Below are positions 5,476 through 14,902 of a stretch of DNA of 15,700 nucleotides, piece after piece. Position numbers and translations under genes: made by a program. Each line of letters opens with the position of its first letter. Within the stretch, counting starts at the first letter, position 1. This DNA is from Paramuribaculum sp. (GTDB lineage: Bacteria > Bacteroidota > Bacteroidia > Bacteroidales > Muribaculaceae): positions 1 to 15,700 of the forward strand of contig JAIDKJ010000094.1 in the NCBI GenBank assembly GCA_029051835.1, given 5' to 3'. The notes beneath the pieces are model-generated. The model searched no databases. It was not told the origin of the DNA and saw only the letters and a program-made list of their open reading frames with translations.

Positions 5476-8400
5476 TCAGCGGGCGAGATTGAGATTGAAC
5501 GACAGGCCGAAAGCGCTGTCGGTCACAGGATAGGCATTTGAGCTGACTATCGGCGTATTGACATGATGCTCGAAGAACATTCCTACGGTCATGCTCTTCG
5601 ACAGCACATAGTTGGCTGTCAGATTTATACCGAGAGTGCGAGTGCCGGAAGTGGCCTGGGTATAGGCGGTTTCAATGCGGCGTATAAGCGCCTGGTTGGT
5701 CTGGAGCGAGAAGTCGGCATTTACCGTCAGGTCGTTGCTGATGCCCTGCTGCGAGCCCCTGATCTTAAGCACGGTATTGAAATTGGTGATCTTATATCCC
5801 AAGCCTGCCGTGATTCCCGACGATGTGGCTTCCACTATCTGTCCGGCCGAAGTGTTGAGCGTCAGGGTTCGCTGGTTGCGCCATTCGGCATTTACCGTCA
5901 GATCGTTTTTAAGGGTCACGGCCACGCCGATCAGCGGTGCGAAACGCTCGGTGATCGCCACCGAAGAGATATTGAACGGCGAAGATGGCACCGGATTGCC
6001 GCTCAGCTCGTCGAGCGTAAATCCGAGCCGTTCGCCCTCGACGCTCACCCAGTTGAGATACGACGAGTAGGATCCGACGCTGTAGGTGCACTGATAGGCA
6101 TGCGTCAGAGTGAATGACTTGAACAGATCGGACATTCTGGGGAGCCGTATCAGACCGTCGTAAGTGACACGCCAGTTGGGCATGACCGATGCCAGCGAGG
6201 GGAATGGATCAAGATTCTCCCTGAGCGGCGAGCGCCCTGTGTATGCCGCTAAAAAAGCCGGAATAAGCACATCGCTCGACGTCTGCGACACTCCGCCGTT
6301 GGCCTGATTATAGGGCATACCGGCCAGAACGCTACCCTGCATGAATCCCGACGACGGATAATCGTGACGGGCATAAGCCGCTTCCAGGCGCGAGGCCACC
6401 ACCGGAATAGCCCGGATCATGTCGGTGAAAGCCTTCGAGGCATATCCGTCGGCGGCCTTCGACGACCGCAGCGATGTGGCTATGGCGCAATGGGTCTTGG
6501 TGTAAGATCCGGAATAGGTGACCGGCATGCCGGCATACATGAACTGCATCGACGAGGTGCGGTTGTCCGTGCGGTTGCCGATCAGCTGTATTTTCAGGCC
6601 GTTGACAGGTTCGAGCGTCATCTCAAGATTGACCTCCGACGTGCGCGAGAACACGGCCGGCGACACCTGACCGTCGTCGGTCATCAGCCAGCCGCGCGAC
6701 AGAGCCTTGTCGACGTAGCTCTCATCGGTAAATCCGAAGGCGAAATCCAGTCCGGGCGACATAGGGCCGAAACTGCGCGACTGGCCCAGCATATTGCCCA
6801 CATCAGGAATGAACAGCGGCAGCGAAAGCGATCGCGATGAACGCCATCTGACGGCAGCCGAACGAGGCGACATCATCAGCCGCGCGCCATACTGGGCCAG
6901 CTCGTCGAGCCACCCTGAACGTTCCTTGCGGATCTCCACCACCCTCACCTGTATCGTGCGGTCGCCGCGGTTGAGTATCTCGACGGAGTTGTCGTCCACC
7001 ACCCGCGTCTGCAGCCTTATCGGCTTGCGGGTGTCGAGATCGATGGCTGTCAGCTTCACTTTTTTCGTACGCAGATTGTGCGTCACCACGGTCGAGGTGT
7101 CGGCGCTGAGCGGATAGTTGCGTTCGAAACGTTTCGGACGGTCGAGAGTGCGTCGGCCTCCGCGGCCGGGACGCTGGGCCGAGGTGGCGAAACGCTGACT
7201 TACACGCTTTAGATATGGTATCTTGTTGTAGAACTTATCGAATGCCAGTCGTCCCTCGGCAGTCCATGATCCCTGATTGGCGATCTTGTTGCCCATATTC
7301 ACACCGTCGACCGTAGCACCGCGATCCCATCTGTAGGTTGCGTTGTAGGTGAGCTGTCCGGTCAGGAAATCTATTGCGGGAATCTGGTTGAACGGCGCGC
7401 GATACGACCCCGTGAAGGTCTGATTGTAGGCCCAGGGAGTGCCGAGATGCAGTATCGACTGCATGACGGTGTCCTTCCATTCCTTGTAGCGGTCGGGAAA
7501 CAGACGCCGGTTGACGGCTCCCACCGGCTCGTCGATACGTGCCGAGGTGTTGGAGCTGAATGTCAGCGACAACGAGCGCAGCGGACTCCACGCGAGATTG
7601 AGCTGTCGATCCCAGAGGAAATTCTTACCCACCTGCACCGGGAGTTTCACGCCGGCGTCGATCTCGCTTCGGGTCTGCTCCTCGTGGTAATAGCGCGACA
7701 TGGTGGTCAGGAAACTTATCTGCGACGGCAGCCAGTTGATCTCCCAGTCCGACAGGAATTTCATATTCTTGCGTTTTCCCACCATGCGTGCGAACGGTTT
7801 CAGCGGTTTTATGCGCGGAGCATAGCTGTATTGCAGCGAGCCGCGATAATCGTCGGTATTCTCATATTCGGTGGTTGGATCGGCCTTCGACTGCTTGTTG
7901 AACGAGAAGTTGACCGTGAAGTTGGCCGGATCCCACGGCATCGGATTCTTCGACCGTACGCCGAAGTTAAGCCCCGACACGCTGAAACTGCGCACCGTGG
8001 CGCGCTCCACCGCATAAGCCTTTATTGAGTCGCGTTCGTGGCGCGACGGAGCCTCGTCGAGGGCATCCTTGAGCAGCACGTCGCGGTCGAGTGGATTATA
8101 TTTTGGAGTAGTGTTTTCCTTCACCACCGAGTAATAGACCGGGGCGCGCAGGGCGAGCTGCGAGGGAACGATCTTGCCAACATCGGTCTGCACGGCGAAA
8201 TTGAACTGCCGGAAGTCATCCATACGCCGCGAGTTCAATCCCTGGTCGACGGCACCGAATCCTGACGTTTCGAGATGGCCGCCGACATCGATCGTGGCAA
8301 TATCCGAAAGTATCAGATTGGCCGCGCCCTTTGCAGCCCATCCGCCGTCGCTATTGAAATCGGTCACTTTCAGTTCGTTGACCCACACCGTACCATCCTT

Positions 8401-11400
8401 TATGGACGGGGATGTGTTGCGTACGCCTATCATCATCACCCTTACATCGCTGAGCGACGGATTGCCGAGCACCGACACCGTATTGGCCTCGCAGTCGGGA
8501 TCATGAATGGAATATAGCGTGGCGTAGCCCACTCCCGGCTCACCGGCTGTCTTGGCTCTGTTGCGAAGCTTTTTCACGTCCACGAATGTCTGCAGGCCGA
8601 CATCGAGCCTGTTCTGCTCCGGCCACACCTTTTCGCGGTCGGCCCGCGTATCGGCATAATGTCCGTGAGGCGTCAGCCGCAGAGGTATTTCATACTCGTA
8701 ATAATTGTTGCGCATATCGGTGCCGAGCCTGACAAACAGCGACAGCTCGCCGTTGCGCAGCGCCGTGGGATCGTCGATCAGCTGCTCGGCATGAACCCAC
8801 ATCTGCAGGCGATTGTAGTTGCGAAGATCCTGCATGGTGTTGCGATAGACGGCACGGGCGTCGCCGGCAGCCAGACCGGTGACCCGCAGCGACATCGACT
8901 GCTCGTTGAGCTGCACTATCTGCTGCTGGGCCGGATCCGACAGACGGCTTACGCCCGGAGGCAGCACGTAGTTGACTGGAGTGCGGCCCGAATTTTCCTC
9001 GATATTGACCACCGACACGTCGAGCTGCCCCGAGGCGGGCATATCGCCGCGTGAATTGAGATTGTAGTCGTAGGTGCGCCACTCGCCGCGCACAAGCTCA
9101 AGCGTGGCGAAGCGCAGATGGGTCGGCCGCCTGAAGCCGGTCATGAACATACGCACGAATCTCACCGTCGACAGATCGCTGATGGAGCCTACCACCCGCT
9201 CGAAGTCGGCCAGAGGTATCTTGAACTGATACCACTCCACTTCGGCGTCGGTGCCGTCGCGCAGACTCACGAGCGAGGTCTGCTTGTCGGTGATATAGTT
9301 GACACCCACACGCAGATCCTGCGGCCTGATCGACACGCGATACTGGAAATAGCGCTCATATTCGTTGAGCGTGTTGTCCTGGTTGATATCCTCCACGTCG
9401 GGCATGTTGCGCGACGACTGATAGAGCGGATCGTCGGCTTCCTCAGGCGAGAGCGAGTTGCCCTCCACGCCGTTGTAGCGCTTATAGCGCTCCAGTATGC
9501 CGAGCCGCTGCTCGTCGTAGTCGCGGCCGCGGTAGAAGTGGTAATTATCGCCGGCCGGGTCGTTGAGGGGCGAGAACTTGTCGGCCTCCATGCGTTCGCG
9601 GGCTTCGGGCGAAAGACGCTCGCGCAACCGCTCAACGTAGCCGGAATATGTGGGAAATTCAAACTCATCGTCATTGGGCAGTCCGTCGAGTCCCACATCC
9701 TGACGCCGGCGCGCCGTGGTGTTGTTGTCAAATGCGTAAGTGAGCGAGTTCTGGTCGCTGACGCGTCCCCACGAGGTGGTGCGCAGGAAGCGGTCGTCGC
9801 CGTCGGCCGGAATGCCGTTCTCATACGACTTGAGGCCATCCTTGAGTATATCCTCGGAGATTTCGCCGAAATTGAAATACAGGTCGCCACCTTCGGTGTT
9901 GGGGTTTTCAGGATCGAGAAACGGATTCATGAGCCAGAACTGCACGTACTCGATATTGCTCTGCTCGAAGTTGGTGTTGTCGAGGCGGCGCATGATGCCT
10001 CCCCAGCGTTTTTCGGGCTGTAGCAGACGTCCCTGGTCGTCGATACGCTCGGCGTCGACGTTGTAGGGGCCGCGCTCCTCGGGATAGAACGACAGGTTGA
10101 GGGTCTGTATGGTCGACGACTCGCCGTAGGTCAGCTGCCGGTCGGGGAATATCTCTCGCGATGTCACCTCGCGAACGTAAGGATTGGACTGCTGCTTGAG
10201 GTCAGTCCGCAGATAGCCCGGACAGAGCGATGAATTGCGCTGGGTGAACATACGGTCGATGTAATACCAGTTGAGCAGCGCACGGTTTTTGCCATACTCG
10301 GGATTGTCGGAGAGGGCGGCTTCGGGGAAGAGCGGATCGGGACCGTTGTCGTAGGGGGTGGAGGCCAGAAACCATGAGTAGGGCGACCGCAGATCGATGC
10401 CGGTCTGGCTCGACTCGAAGTCGTCGATAAACGAGCTTCCCTTGTCCGAACCGCTCTTCTGCGCCGCAGGCTGCAGCCGCGCCACCTCGCCCTGCAGGCT
10501 TATGCGCGAGGGTGCGGTGGCGTCGATCGTCGGCACCTTGTTGAGCAGGGTGTTGACCCACGGCAGCTCGGCCGCGTAGCCGAAGTTGAGTCCGTAGATG
10601 GTGTTGCTTACCGTTTCGCTGCCTATGTTGACCTTCTCGGTCAGAGCTTTCTCCGAATAGTGCATCAGAGTGGCGCCGAGATAGAAATCCTTGCTGAACC
10701 GGTAGGTCATGTCAAGTCCGAGAAGAGTCTTGCGCTGGGTAGAGAAGAGGCTCTGGTTTTCGAGCGTCACCGACACGTCCTGACCTGAATCGATGATGCT
10801 CTGATTGGTGATGGTGACGATACCGAGGGCATAGTCGACGGTATAGTCGGTGTTTTCGGTCAGCGTCACCCCTCCGGCCGTGACCACAACCGAGCCGCGC
10901 GGCACATTCATGGCGTCGAGCCTTATCTGCGCTCCGCCGCTGGCACGGTATTCGCCGGTGATGACAAACTTGTTTTTGTCGGCAAACTGGCGGGCCACAA
11001 CAAGCGTGGAGTCATACAGCTCCTGATACACAAACGGCGCAGCCGCCTCCTGACTGCCGATACGGTTCACGAGATTGCTGCCGAACGGTTCGGCCACCGG
11101 AAATATCACCTTGCCCGTGGAGGTCTGAACGGTATATCCCTCAATGAAATCGAAAAAGCCGTCGGGATTACCCTCGCGGTTGGAGTCGAGCCGGTCGAGT
11201 CCCATCAGCTGGAGCAGCGGCGTGGAGCTGAGGCCGGCCACAGGCAGATAGGGGATTTCAGTGCCGGTAGTGTCCGACAGATATTTCACCTGCAGCTTGA
11301 AATTATCGGGCTGCACCTGATAGGCTCCGAGCGAATACACGTTTTTCATCATCAGCCGCCACATCGGCAGGCAGGGATTCTGCGTGGTGCTTTTGAGCAT

Positions 11401-12903
11401 CTTCACGTAGAGGCTCTGGCTCGTATCGGAGATGTCGGCCGAAAACTCACCAACCTGATACACCTGCCCCTGACAGGTGTACTCAAACGCCACCGCAAGC
11501 ACCTCGTCGGCCGCGAGCTGGCTCTTGAGCGAGATATATCCGAGAGTGGGATTGAGAGTGTATTCCGATTCCGACAGCAGTCGCGCGCTCTCCACCTTCT
11601 CATAGTCGGTGCCCCCCTGTATGCCGAAAGCTCCCAAAGGAGCCAGAGCCTGACTGACCGAGCTGATGAAGCGCGCCGTCGGATAATCGTTCTTGATAGT
11701 CTGCAGCAGATTGTTGGCCATGTTTGACGGCACGGTGACCGCCGTGTTGACCCTCCAGTGGTCCGACGCCAGACGGGTCGTTTCGGCGAGATCCATGAAG
11801 GCGGTCAGGTTGCGGCTCTGACCGTAGTTGTTGCCCTTGTTGGTGATCCACACCTCTATACGGGTGATGTTGATGCCTCCGCCAACATATGGCAGCCGCG
11901 ATGCGAATTCGTCGTAGTGGTCGCGGAAATACTGAGCCAGAAAATAGTGGCGGTTGGCGTCGTACTCGTCGGCTTTGAGCGTGAATGCGGTGGTCTGCAC
12001 TCCTCCGCGGGTGTTGATCGACCGTGTTTCGGAGTTCTGCTGCGACACGAGAGCCGTGGCGGTCAGCCGTCCGAACTGCAGCGTCGATTTGATGCCGAAC
12101 AGAGCCGTGGAGCCGCGTATCAGCGACGAGCCGGTGGTCATGCTCACATTGCCGGCCTCGATATTGCGCACTATGTCGTCCTCGGTGCCCTCATACTGCA
12201 GCTTCAGATTTTTCGAGTCGAAATCAAAGGTGGCGTCGGTGTTGTAGTTGAGATTGAACTTCATACGGTCGCCCACCGATGCCGCCACGGTGGCCTGTAT
12301 CTGCTGGTCGAAGTCAAAGAATGTCTTGCGCCGGGAATTGAGCGACAGAGCCGGATTGTCGGTCTTCGTCGACTTTACGGCAGTGGTGATCTGCACCGAG
12401 CCGGTGGTGGTGAGCCTCACTCCGCCCGGACCGAAAATACGGTCGAGCGGCCCCAGATCGAAATTCATGTCGAGCAGATCGAACTGGCGGCGTTCGCGGC
12501 GGCGCACCGAATCGTTGTCAACCCCCGGACCGCCGTCGAGCATCCTGAAACGCTCCCTGCGCTCGTTGCGCTCGCGCCAGCGGGCATATTGCCAGGGAGT
12601 GAGGATAAACGGAGTGGCTATATCCTTGTCGCCCACCTTGGTGCGCATCACGTAGTAACCGCTTTCGGCATCATACTCTACCGAACTGACCACATTGCGC
12701 GGCAAGCCGAGATCGGCCGGCAGCGGCGCTCCGAGCAGCTCGCCGTAGGTGCGGGGCACGGTAGGCGACACCGGCGATATGGCCAGTGAGTCGGCTGACG
12801 TGGCCGCACGCGACGGCAACGACACGCCTGCAGCCGCGGCCAGAAGAGCCACAGCTACCACGAAATATCTGATATATATATATTTATAATCGTCGACGAC
12901 CAT
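5476..12903 (-). CDS. sprA: SprA/Sov, outer-membrane translocon of the type IX secretion system
   Basis: A 2475-residue protein, near the size of F. johnsoniae SprA and P. gingivalis Sov (each about 2400-2500). SprA forms a very large outer-membrane beta barrel that exports proteins carrying type IX C-terminal signals. I place the start at 12903: MVVDDYKYIYIRY, a hydrophobic stretch FVVAVALLAAAAG, then a likely cleavage site at SRA. The in-frame ATG at 13023 adds 40 residues and overlaps the trkH promoter. Conserved SprA blocks follow in order: FDFDQQIQ near 198, FDFDSKNLKLQYEGTEDD, IEAGNVSMTTGSSLIRG, LFGIKSTLQFGRL, then NRHYFLAQ near 321. The second half of the conserved pattern includes FIDDFESSQTG near 825, FYPEERGPYNVD near 940 and GTVWVNELKVTDFNSDGG near 1505. 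The chain ends with a barrel-type strand, AFGLSFNLNLAR. The frame is open throughout. No PorV or other T9SS gene lies in the window. Confidence 0.96.
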   Translation of the reverse strand: MVVDDYKYIYIRYFVVAVALLAAAAGVSLPSRAATSADSLAISPVSPTVPRTYGELLGAPLPADLGLPRNVVSSVEYDAESGYYVMRTKVGDKDIATPFILTPWQYARWRERNERRERFRMLDGGPGVDNDSVRRRERRQFDLLDMNFDLGPLDRIFGPGGVRLTTTGSVQITTAVKSTKTDNPALSLNSRRKTFFDFDQQIQATVAASVGDRMKFNLNYNTDATFDFDSKNLKLQYEGTEDDIVRNIEAGNVSMTTGSSLIRGSTALFGIKSTLQFGRLTATALVSQQNSETRSINTRGGVQTTAFTLKADEYDANRHYFLAQYFRDHYDEFASRLPYVGGGINITRIEVWITNKGNNYGQSRNLTAFMDLAETTRLASDHWRVNTAVTVPSNMANNLLQTIKNDYPTARFISSVSQALAPLGAFGIQGGTDYEKVESARLLSESEYTLNPTLGYISLKSQLAADEVLAVAFEYTCQGQVYQVGEFSADISDTSQSLYVKMLKSTTQNPCLPMWRLMMKNVYSLGAYQVQPDNFKLQVKYLSDTTGTEIPYLPVAGLSSTPLLQLMGLDRLDSNREGNPDGFFDFIEGYTVQTSTGKVIFPVAEPFGSNLVNRIGSQEAAAPFVYQELYDSTLVVARQFADKNKFVITGEYRASGGAQIRLDAMNVPRGSVVVTAGGVTLTENTDYTVDYALGIVTITNQSIIDSGQDVSVTLENQSLFSTQRKTLLGLDMTYRFSKDFYLGATLMHYSEKALTEKVNIGSETVSNTIYGLNFGYAAELPWVNTLLNKVPTIDATAPSRISLQGEVARLQPAAQKSGSDKGSSFIDDFESSQTGIDLRSPYSWFLASTPYDNGPDPLFPEAALSDNPEYGKNRALLNWYYIDRMFTQRNSSLCPGYLRTDLKQQSNPYVREVTSREIFPDRQLTYGESSTIQTLNLSFYPEERGPYNVDAERIDDQGRLLQPEKRWGGIMRRLDNTNFEQSNIEYVQFWLMNPFLDPENPNTEGGDLYFNFGEISEDILKDGLKSYENGIPADGDDRFLRTTSWGRVSDQNSLTYAFDNNTTARRRQDVGLDGLPNDDEFEFPTYSGYVERLRERLSPEARERMEADKFSPLNDPAGDNYHFYRGRDYDEQRLGILERYKRYNGVEGNSLSPEEADDPLYQSSRNMPDVEDINQDNTLNEYERYFQYRVSIRPQDLRVGVNYITDKQTSLVSLRDGTDAEVEWYQFKIPLADFERVVGSISDLSTVRFVRMFMTGFRRPTHLRFATLELVRGEWRTYDYNLNSRGDMPASGQLDVSVVNIEENSGRTPVNYVLPPGVSRLSDPAQQQIVQLNEQSMSLRVTGLAAGDARAVYRNTMQDLRNYNRLQMWVHAEQLIDDPTALRNGELSLFVRLGTDMRNNYYEYEIPLRLTPHGHYADTRADREKVWPEQNRLDVGLQTFVDVKKLRNRAKTAGEPGVGYATLYSIHDPDCEANTVSVLGNPSLSDVRVMMIGVRNTSPSIKDGTVWVNELKVTDFNSDGGWAAKGAANLILSDIATIDVGGHLETSGFGAVDQGLNSRRMDDFRQFNFAVQTDVGKIVPSQLALRAPVYYSVVKENTTPKYNPLDRDVLLKDALDEAPSRHERDSIKAYAVERATVRSFSVSGLNFGVRSKNPMPWDPANFTVNFSFNKQSKADPTTEYENTDDYRGSLQYSYAPRIKPLKPFARMVGKRKNMKFLSDWEINWLPSQISFLTTMSRYYHEEQTRSEIDAGVKLPVQVGKNFLWDRQLNLAWSPLRSLSLTFSSNTSARIDEPVGAVNRRLFPDRYKEWKDTVMQSILHLGTPWAYNQTFTGSYRAPFNQIPAIDFLTGQLTYNATYRWDRGATVDGVNMGNKIANQGSWTAEGRLAFDKFYNKIPYLKRVSQRFATSAQRPGRGGRRTLDRPKRFERNYPLSADTSTVVTHNLRTKKVKLTAIDLDTRKPIRLQTRVVDDNSVEILNRGDRTIQVRVVEIRKERSGWLDELAQYGARLMMSPRSAAVRWRSSRSLSLPLFIPDVGNMLGQSRSFGPMSPGLDFAFGFTDESYVDKALSRGWLMTDDGQVSPAVFSRTSEVNLEMTLEPVNGLKIQLIGNRTDNRTSSMQFMYAGMPVTYSGSYTKTHCAIATSLRSSKAADGYASKAFTDMIRAIPVVASRLEAAYARHDYPSSGFMQGSVLAGMPYNQANGGVSQTSSDVLIPAFLAAYTGRSPLRENLDPFPSLASVMPNWRVTYDGLIRLPRMSDLFKSFTLTHAYQCTYSVGSYSSYLNWVSVEGERLGFTLDELSGNPVPSSPFNISSVAITERFAPLIGVAVTLKNDLTVNAEWRNQRTLTLNTSAGQIVEATSSGITAGLGYKITNFNTVLKIRGSQQGISNDLTVNADFSLQTNQALIRRIETAYTQATSGTRTLGINLTANYVLSKSMTVGMFFEHHVNTPIVSSNAYPVTDSAFGLSFNLNLAR
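12872..12883. repeat. (AT)6 dinucleotide repeat in the sprA signal-peptide codons
   Basis: Six perfect AT units fall within codons 7-11 of sprA (Lys-Tyr-Ile-Tyr-Ile). The run is strikingly AT-rich against a GC-rich gene. It lies about 20 bp into the coding sequence, where a one-unit slip would put nearly the whole protein out of frame. No in-frame restart with a signal peptide is evident just downstream. Confidence 0.6.
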
Positions 12904-12912
12904 TAACAGCAA

Positions 12913-12944
12913 GCACACGCATATATGCGCACACGTGTATATGC
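12913..12944. repeat. 32-bp perfectly alternating purine-pyrimidine tract in the sprA leader
   Basis: Every base from G12913 to C12944 alternates purine and pyrimidine, through mixed GC, AC, AT and GT steps. Alternation stops at both edges (AAG before, CC after). The tract begins 10 bp upstream of the sprA ATG. It contains nested palindromes: GCATATATGC (12919-12928), ACACGTGT (12931-12938), and arms GCATATA / TATATGC (12919-12925 and 12938-12944) that could form a stem-loop in the sprA leader RNA. Such sequences can adopt left-handed Z-DNA under negative supercoiling, and divergent transcription would supply that supercoiling. Confidence 0.7.
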
Positions 12945-12977
12945 CTAAAGATAACGACAAATATGGTAGATTTATTG

Positions 12978-12985
12978 TAACTTTG
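12978..12985 (+). promoter_or_regulatory. -7 box of the trkH-trkA promoter (divergent from sprA)
   Basis: TAACTTTG followed by T is a full match to the Bacteroidetes -7 consensus, identical in core to those before cdaA and oadA. It would start transcription about 35 nt before the trkH ATG at 13027. I see no good TTTG at the -33 position (AACG at 12953-12956 keeps only the G), so the promoter may need an activator. For sprA on the opposite strand I find only imperfect -7 boxes: CATATTTG at 12965-12958 and TATCTTTA at 12953-12946, neither with a -33. The sprA promoter therefore stays unassigned. Confidence 0.6.
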
Positions 12986-13026
12986 TCATATCGGCCAACG
13001 TTAACAATGATATTCCCACACACGAG

Positions 13027-14895
13027 ATGTCATCACCATCCGACATATTGCGGTCACTGTCGCGGCGTTTACGATCGGGACTGCGGCGATTCGAGCGCTT
13101 CACCCACCGCAGCGCCGCGTCGCTGCGTCTGATCGCGTCGATACTTTCAGTCGTGGCGTTTGTAGCCTCGGCCGCCTGCCTTGCCGGATTTATCATCTAC
13201 ATGGGCTTCGACCTGTCGCCGGCCGACACCGACAGTCTGCGCAGAGTGCTGAGAGCCGCGCAGGCGGTGTTTATACTGCGCGTGGCCTACGGGCTGGTGT
13301 TTTTCTTCCGCCCGACATGCCGACAGACCACATGGGTGAAATGGATCGTCGACTGCATGATACTGCTGACGCTGCTGCCCTGGATCTATCCCCACCCCGA
13401 CCATCCGTGGCTGCCGTGGCTTGAGCGGGCGCTCTACAGCGACGCGTTTCTCTACTCCTCGCTCGGCGCCTATGCGCTCGTGACGCTCTGCTACGGCATC
13501 ATACGCGCCGTAGGCAAACGCACCAACCCGTCGCTGCTGCTGTCGGCCAGCTTCCTGGTATTCATATTCATCGGTGCGCTGCTGCTGATGCTGCCCAAAT
13601 CCACCTACGCCGGCATCAGCTATACCGACGCACTGTTTGTCAGCACGAGCGCCGTGTGCATCACAGGCCTGACGCCGGTCGACGTCTACACCAACTTCAC
13701 CCCCATGGGAGTGACCATACTGGCCGCCCTCATACAGATAGGCGGACTCGGAGTGATGACCTTCACCAGCTTCTTCGCCATATTTTTCAGCGGCAACGCA
13801 TCGATCTACTCACAGATGCTGCTGCGCGACATGATCTACTCACGGTCAATGTCGGCACTCGTGCCAACGCTCTTCTACATACTCGGATTCACCCTCGCGG
13901 TAGAAGCCATAGGAGCGGTGGGGATATGGCTGAGCGTCACCGGCACTCTCGGCATGACGCTCGAAGAGGAGGTGGCTTTCGCCGCATTCCATTCGCTGTC
14001 GTCGTTCTGCAACGCCGGATTCTCCACTCTGCCGCAGGGCATGTCCAACCCGATGCTGCTCGCCGCCGGCAACAACTCCGTCTACTGGGTGACGACGGCC
14101 ATAGTCGTGGCCGGAAGCATCGGATTCCCTATACTGGTGAATTTCCGCGACGCTGTGATGTGCCGCATCGGCGAGTTCTGGGCGCGCCTGCATCACCGCG
14201 AACACGATCCGCACAACGTGCATCCGTTCAACATGAACACCAAGATCGTCATCACCACCTTCACGACACTCCTTGTGGCCGGAGCGGCGATGTTTCTATG
14301 GCTTGAATGGGACAACACACTGGCCGGAATGACCCTCTGGCAGAAAATCACTCAGGCGGTGTTCAACTCGGCCACTCCGCGCAGCGCCGGATTCTCCTCG
14401 GTCAATCCGGCAGCCTTCCGCGACGTCACTCTGGTGGCGGTCATATTTCTGATGTGGGTGGGAGGCGCCGCGCAGTCGACCGGCGGCGGAGTGAAAGTCA
14501 ACACTCTCGCGGCCATATTGCTCAACCTGCGGGCCATCGTCACCGGACGCCCCTACGTGACAGCCTTCCGACGCACCATCTCGGTCAACTCCATACGCCG
14601 GGCCAACGCCGTCATAGCCCTCTCGATCATATCCTACTTCATATTCTCGCTGCTACTGCTCGGACTTGAGCCACACCTCTCCACGCGCTCGCTGCTGTTT
14701 GAGTCGTGCTCGGCGCTGTTCACCGTCGGATCGTCGCTCGGCGCCACTCCCCTCCTCTCCGACGCATCAAAAATACTGCTCTGCGCGGCCATGTTTCTCG
14801 GACGCGTGGGCATCATATCGCTCCTCACCGGCATAGCCGGACGCCATAAGGCCATACAGCCAAAATATCCATCAGACAACATCATCATAAACTGA
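13027..14895 (+). CDS. trkH: TrkH/KtrB-family potassium uptake channel subunit with N-terminal membrane extension
   Basis: A 622-residue inner-membrane protein that forms the K+ path. The four pseudo-repeats of the superfamily show their filter sequences: CITGLTP (Gly214), FCNAGFST (Gly331), PRSAGFSS (Gly455) and VGSSLGAT (Gly568 to Gly572). The Gly-rich intramembrane gating loop lies at 479-491 (GGAAQSTGGGVKV). The conserved Arg of the last helix is Arg593 in FLGRVGI. The core starts near residue 165, giving about 455 residues, the usual KtrB/TrkH size. Before it lie a basic N-terminus (9-34) and about four hydrophobic segments (roughly 35-58, 75-95, 106-121 and 139-162) that E. coli TrkH lacks. 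The start at 13027 is about 35 nt after the predicted transcription start. trkA follows after 7 bp in the same operon. Confidence 0.94.
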   Translation: MSSPSDILRSLSRRLRSGLRRFERFTHRSAASLRLIASILSVVAFVASAACLAGFIIYMGFDLSPADTDSLRRVLRAAQAVFILRVAYGLVFFFRPTCRQTTWVKWIVDCMILLTLLPWIYPHPDHPWLPWLERALYSDAFLYSSLGAYALVTLCYGIIRAVGKRTNPSLLLSASFLVFIFIGALLLMLPKSTYAGISYTDALFVSTSAVCITGLTPVDVYTNFTPMGVTILAALIQIGGLGVMTFTSFFAIFFSGNASIYSQMLLRDMIYSRSMSALVPTLFYILGFTLAVEAIGAVGIWLSVTGTLGMTLEEEVAFAAFHSLSSFCNAGFSTLPQGMSNPMLLAAGNNSVYWVTTAIVVAGSIGFPILVNFRDAVMCRIGEFWARLHHREHDPHNVHPFNMNTKIVITTFTTLLVAGAAMFLWLEWDNTLAGMTLWQKITQAVFNSATPRSAGFSSVNPAAFRDVTLVAVIFLMWVGGAAQSTGGGVKVNTLAAILLNLRAIVTGRPYVTAFRRTISVNSIRRANAVIALSIISYFIFSLLLLGLEPHLSTRSLLFESCSALFTVGSSLGATPLLSDASKILLCAAMFLGRVGIISLLTGIAGRHKAIQPKYPSDNIIIN

Positions 14896-14902
14896 CCGCA
14901 AT

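Noticed and set aside
9118..10023. Long + strand open frames inside sprA (also 11758-12789 and others)
   Set aside because: They are codon-bias shadows of sprA. The sprA frame matches its family from end to end, leaving no support for overlapping genes.
12904..13023. Upstream start for sprA at 13023
   Set aside because: The extra 40 residues would be encoded across the trkH promoter and the alternating tract. They would place a poor N-terminus before the obvious signal peptide, which begins shortly after the ATG at 12903.
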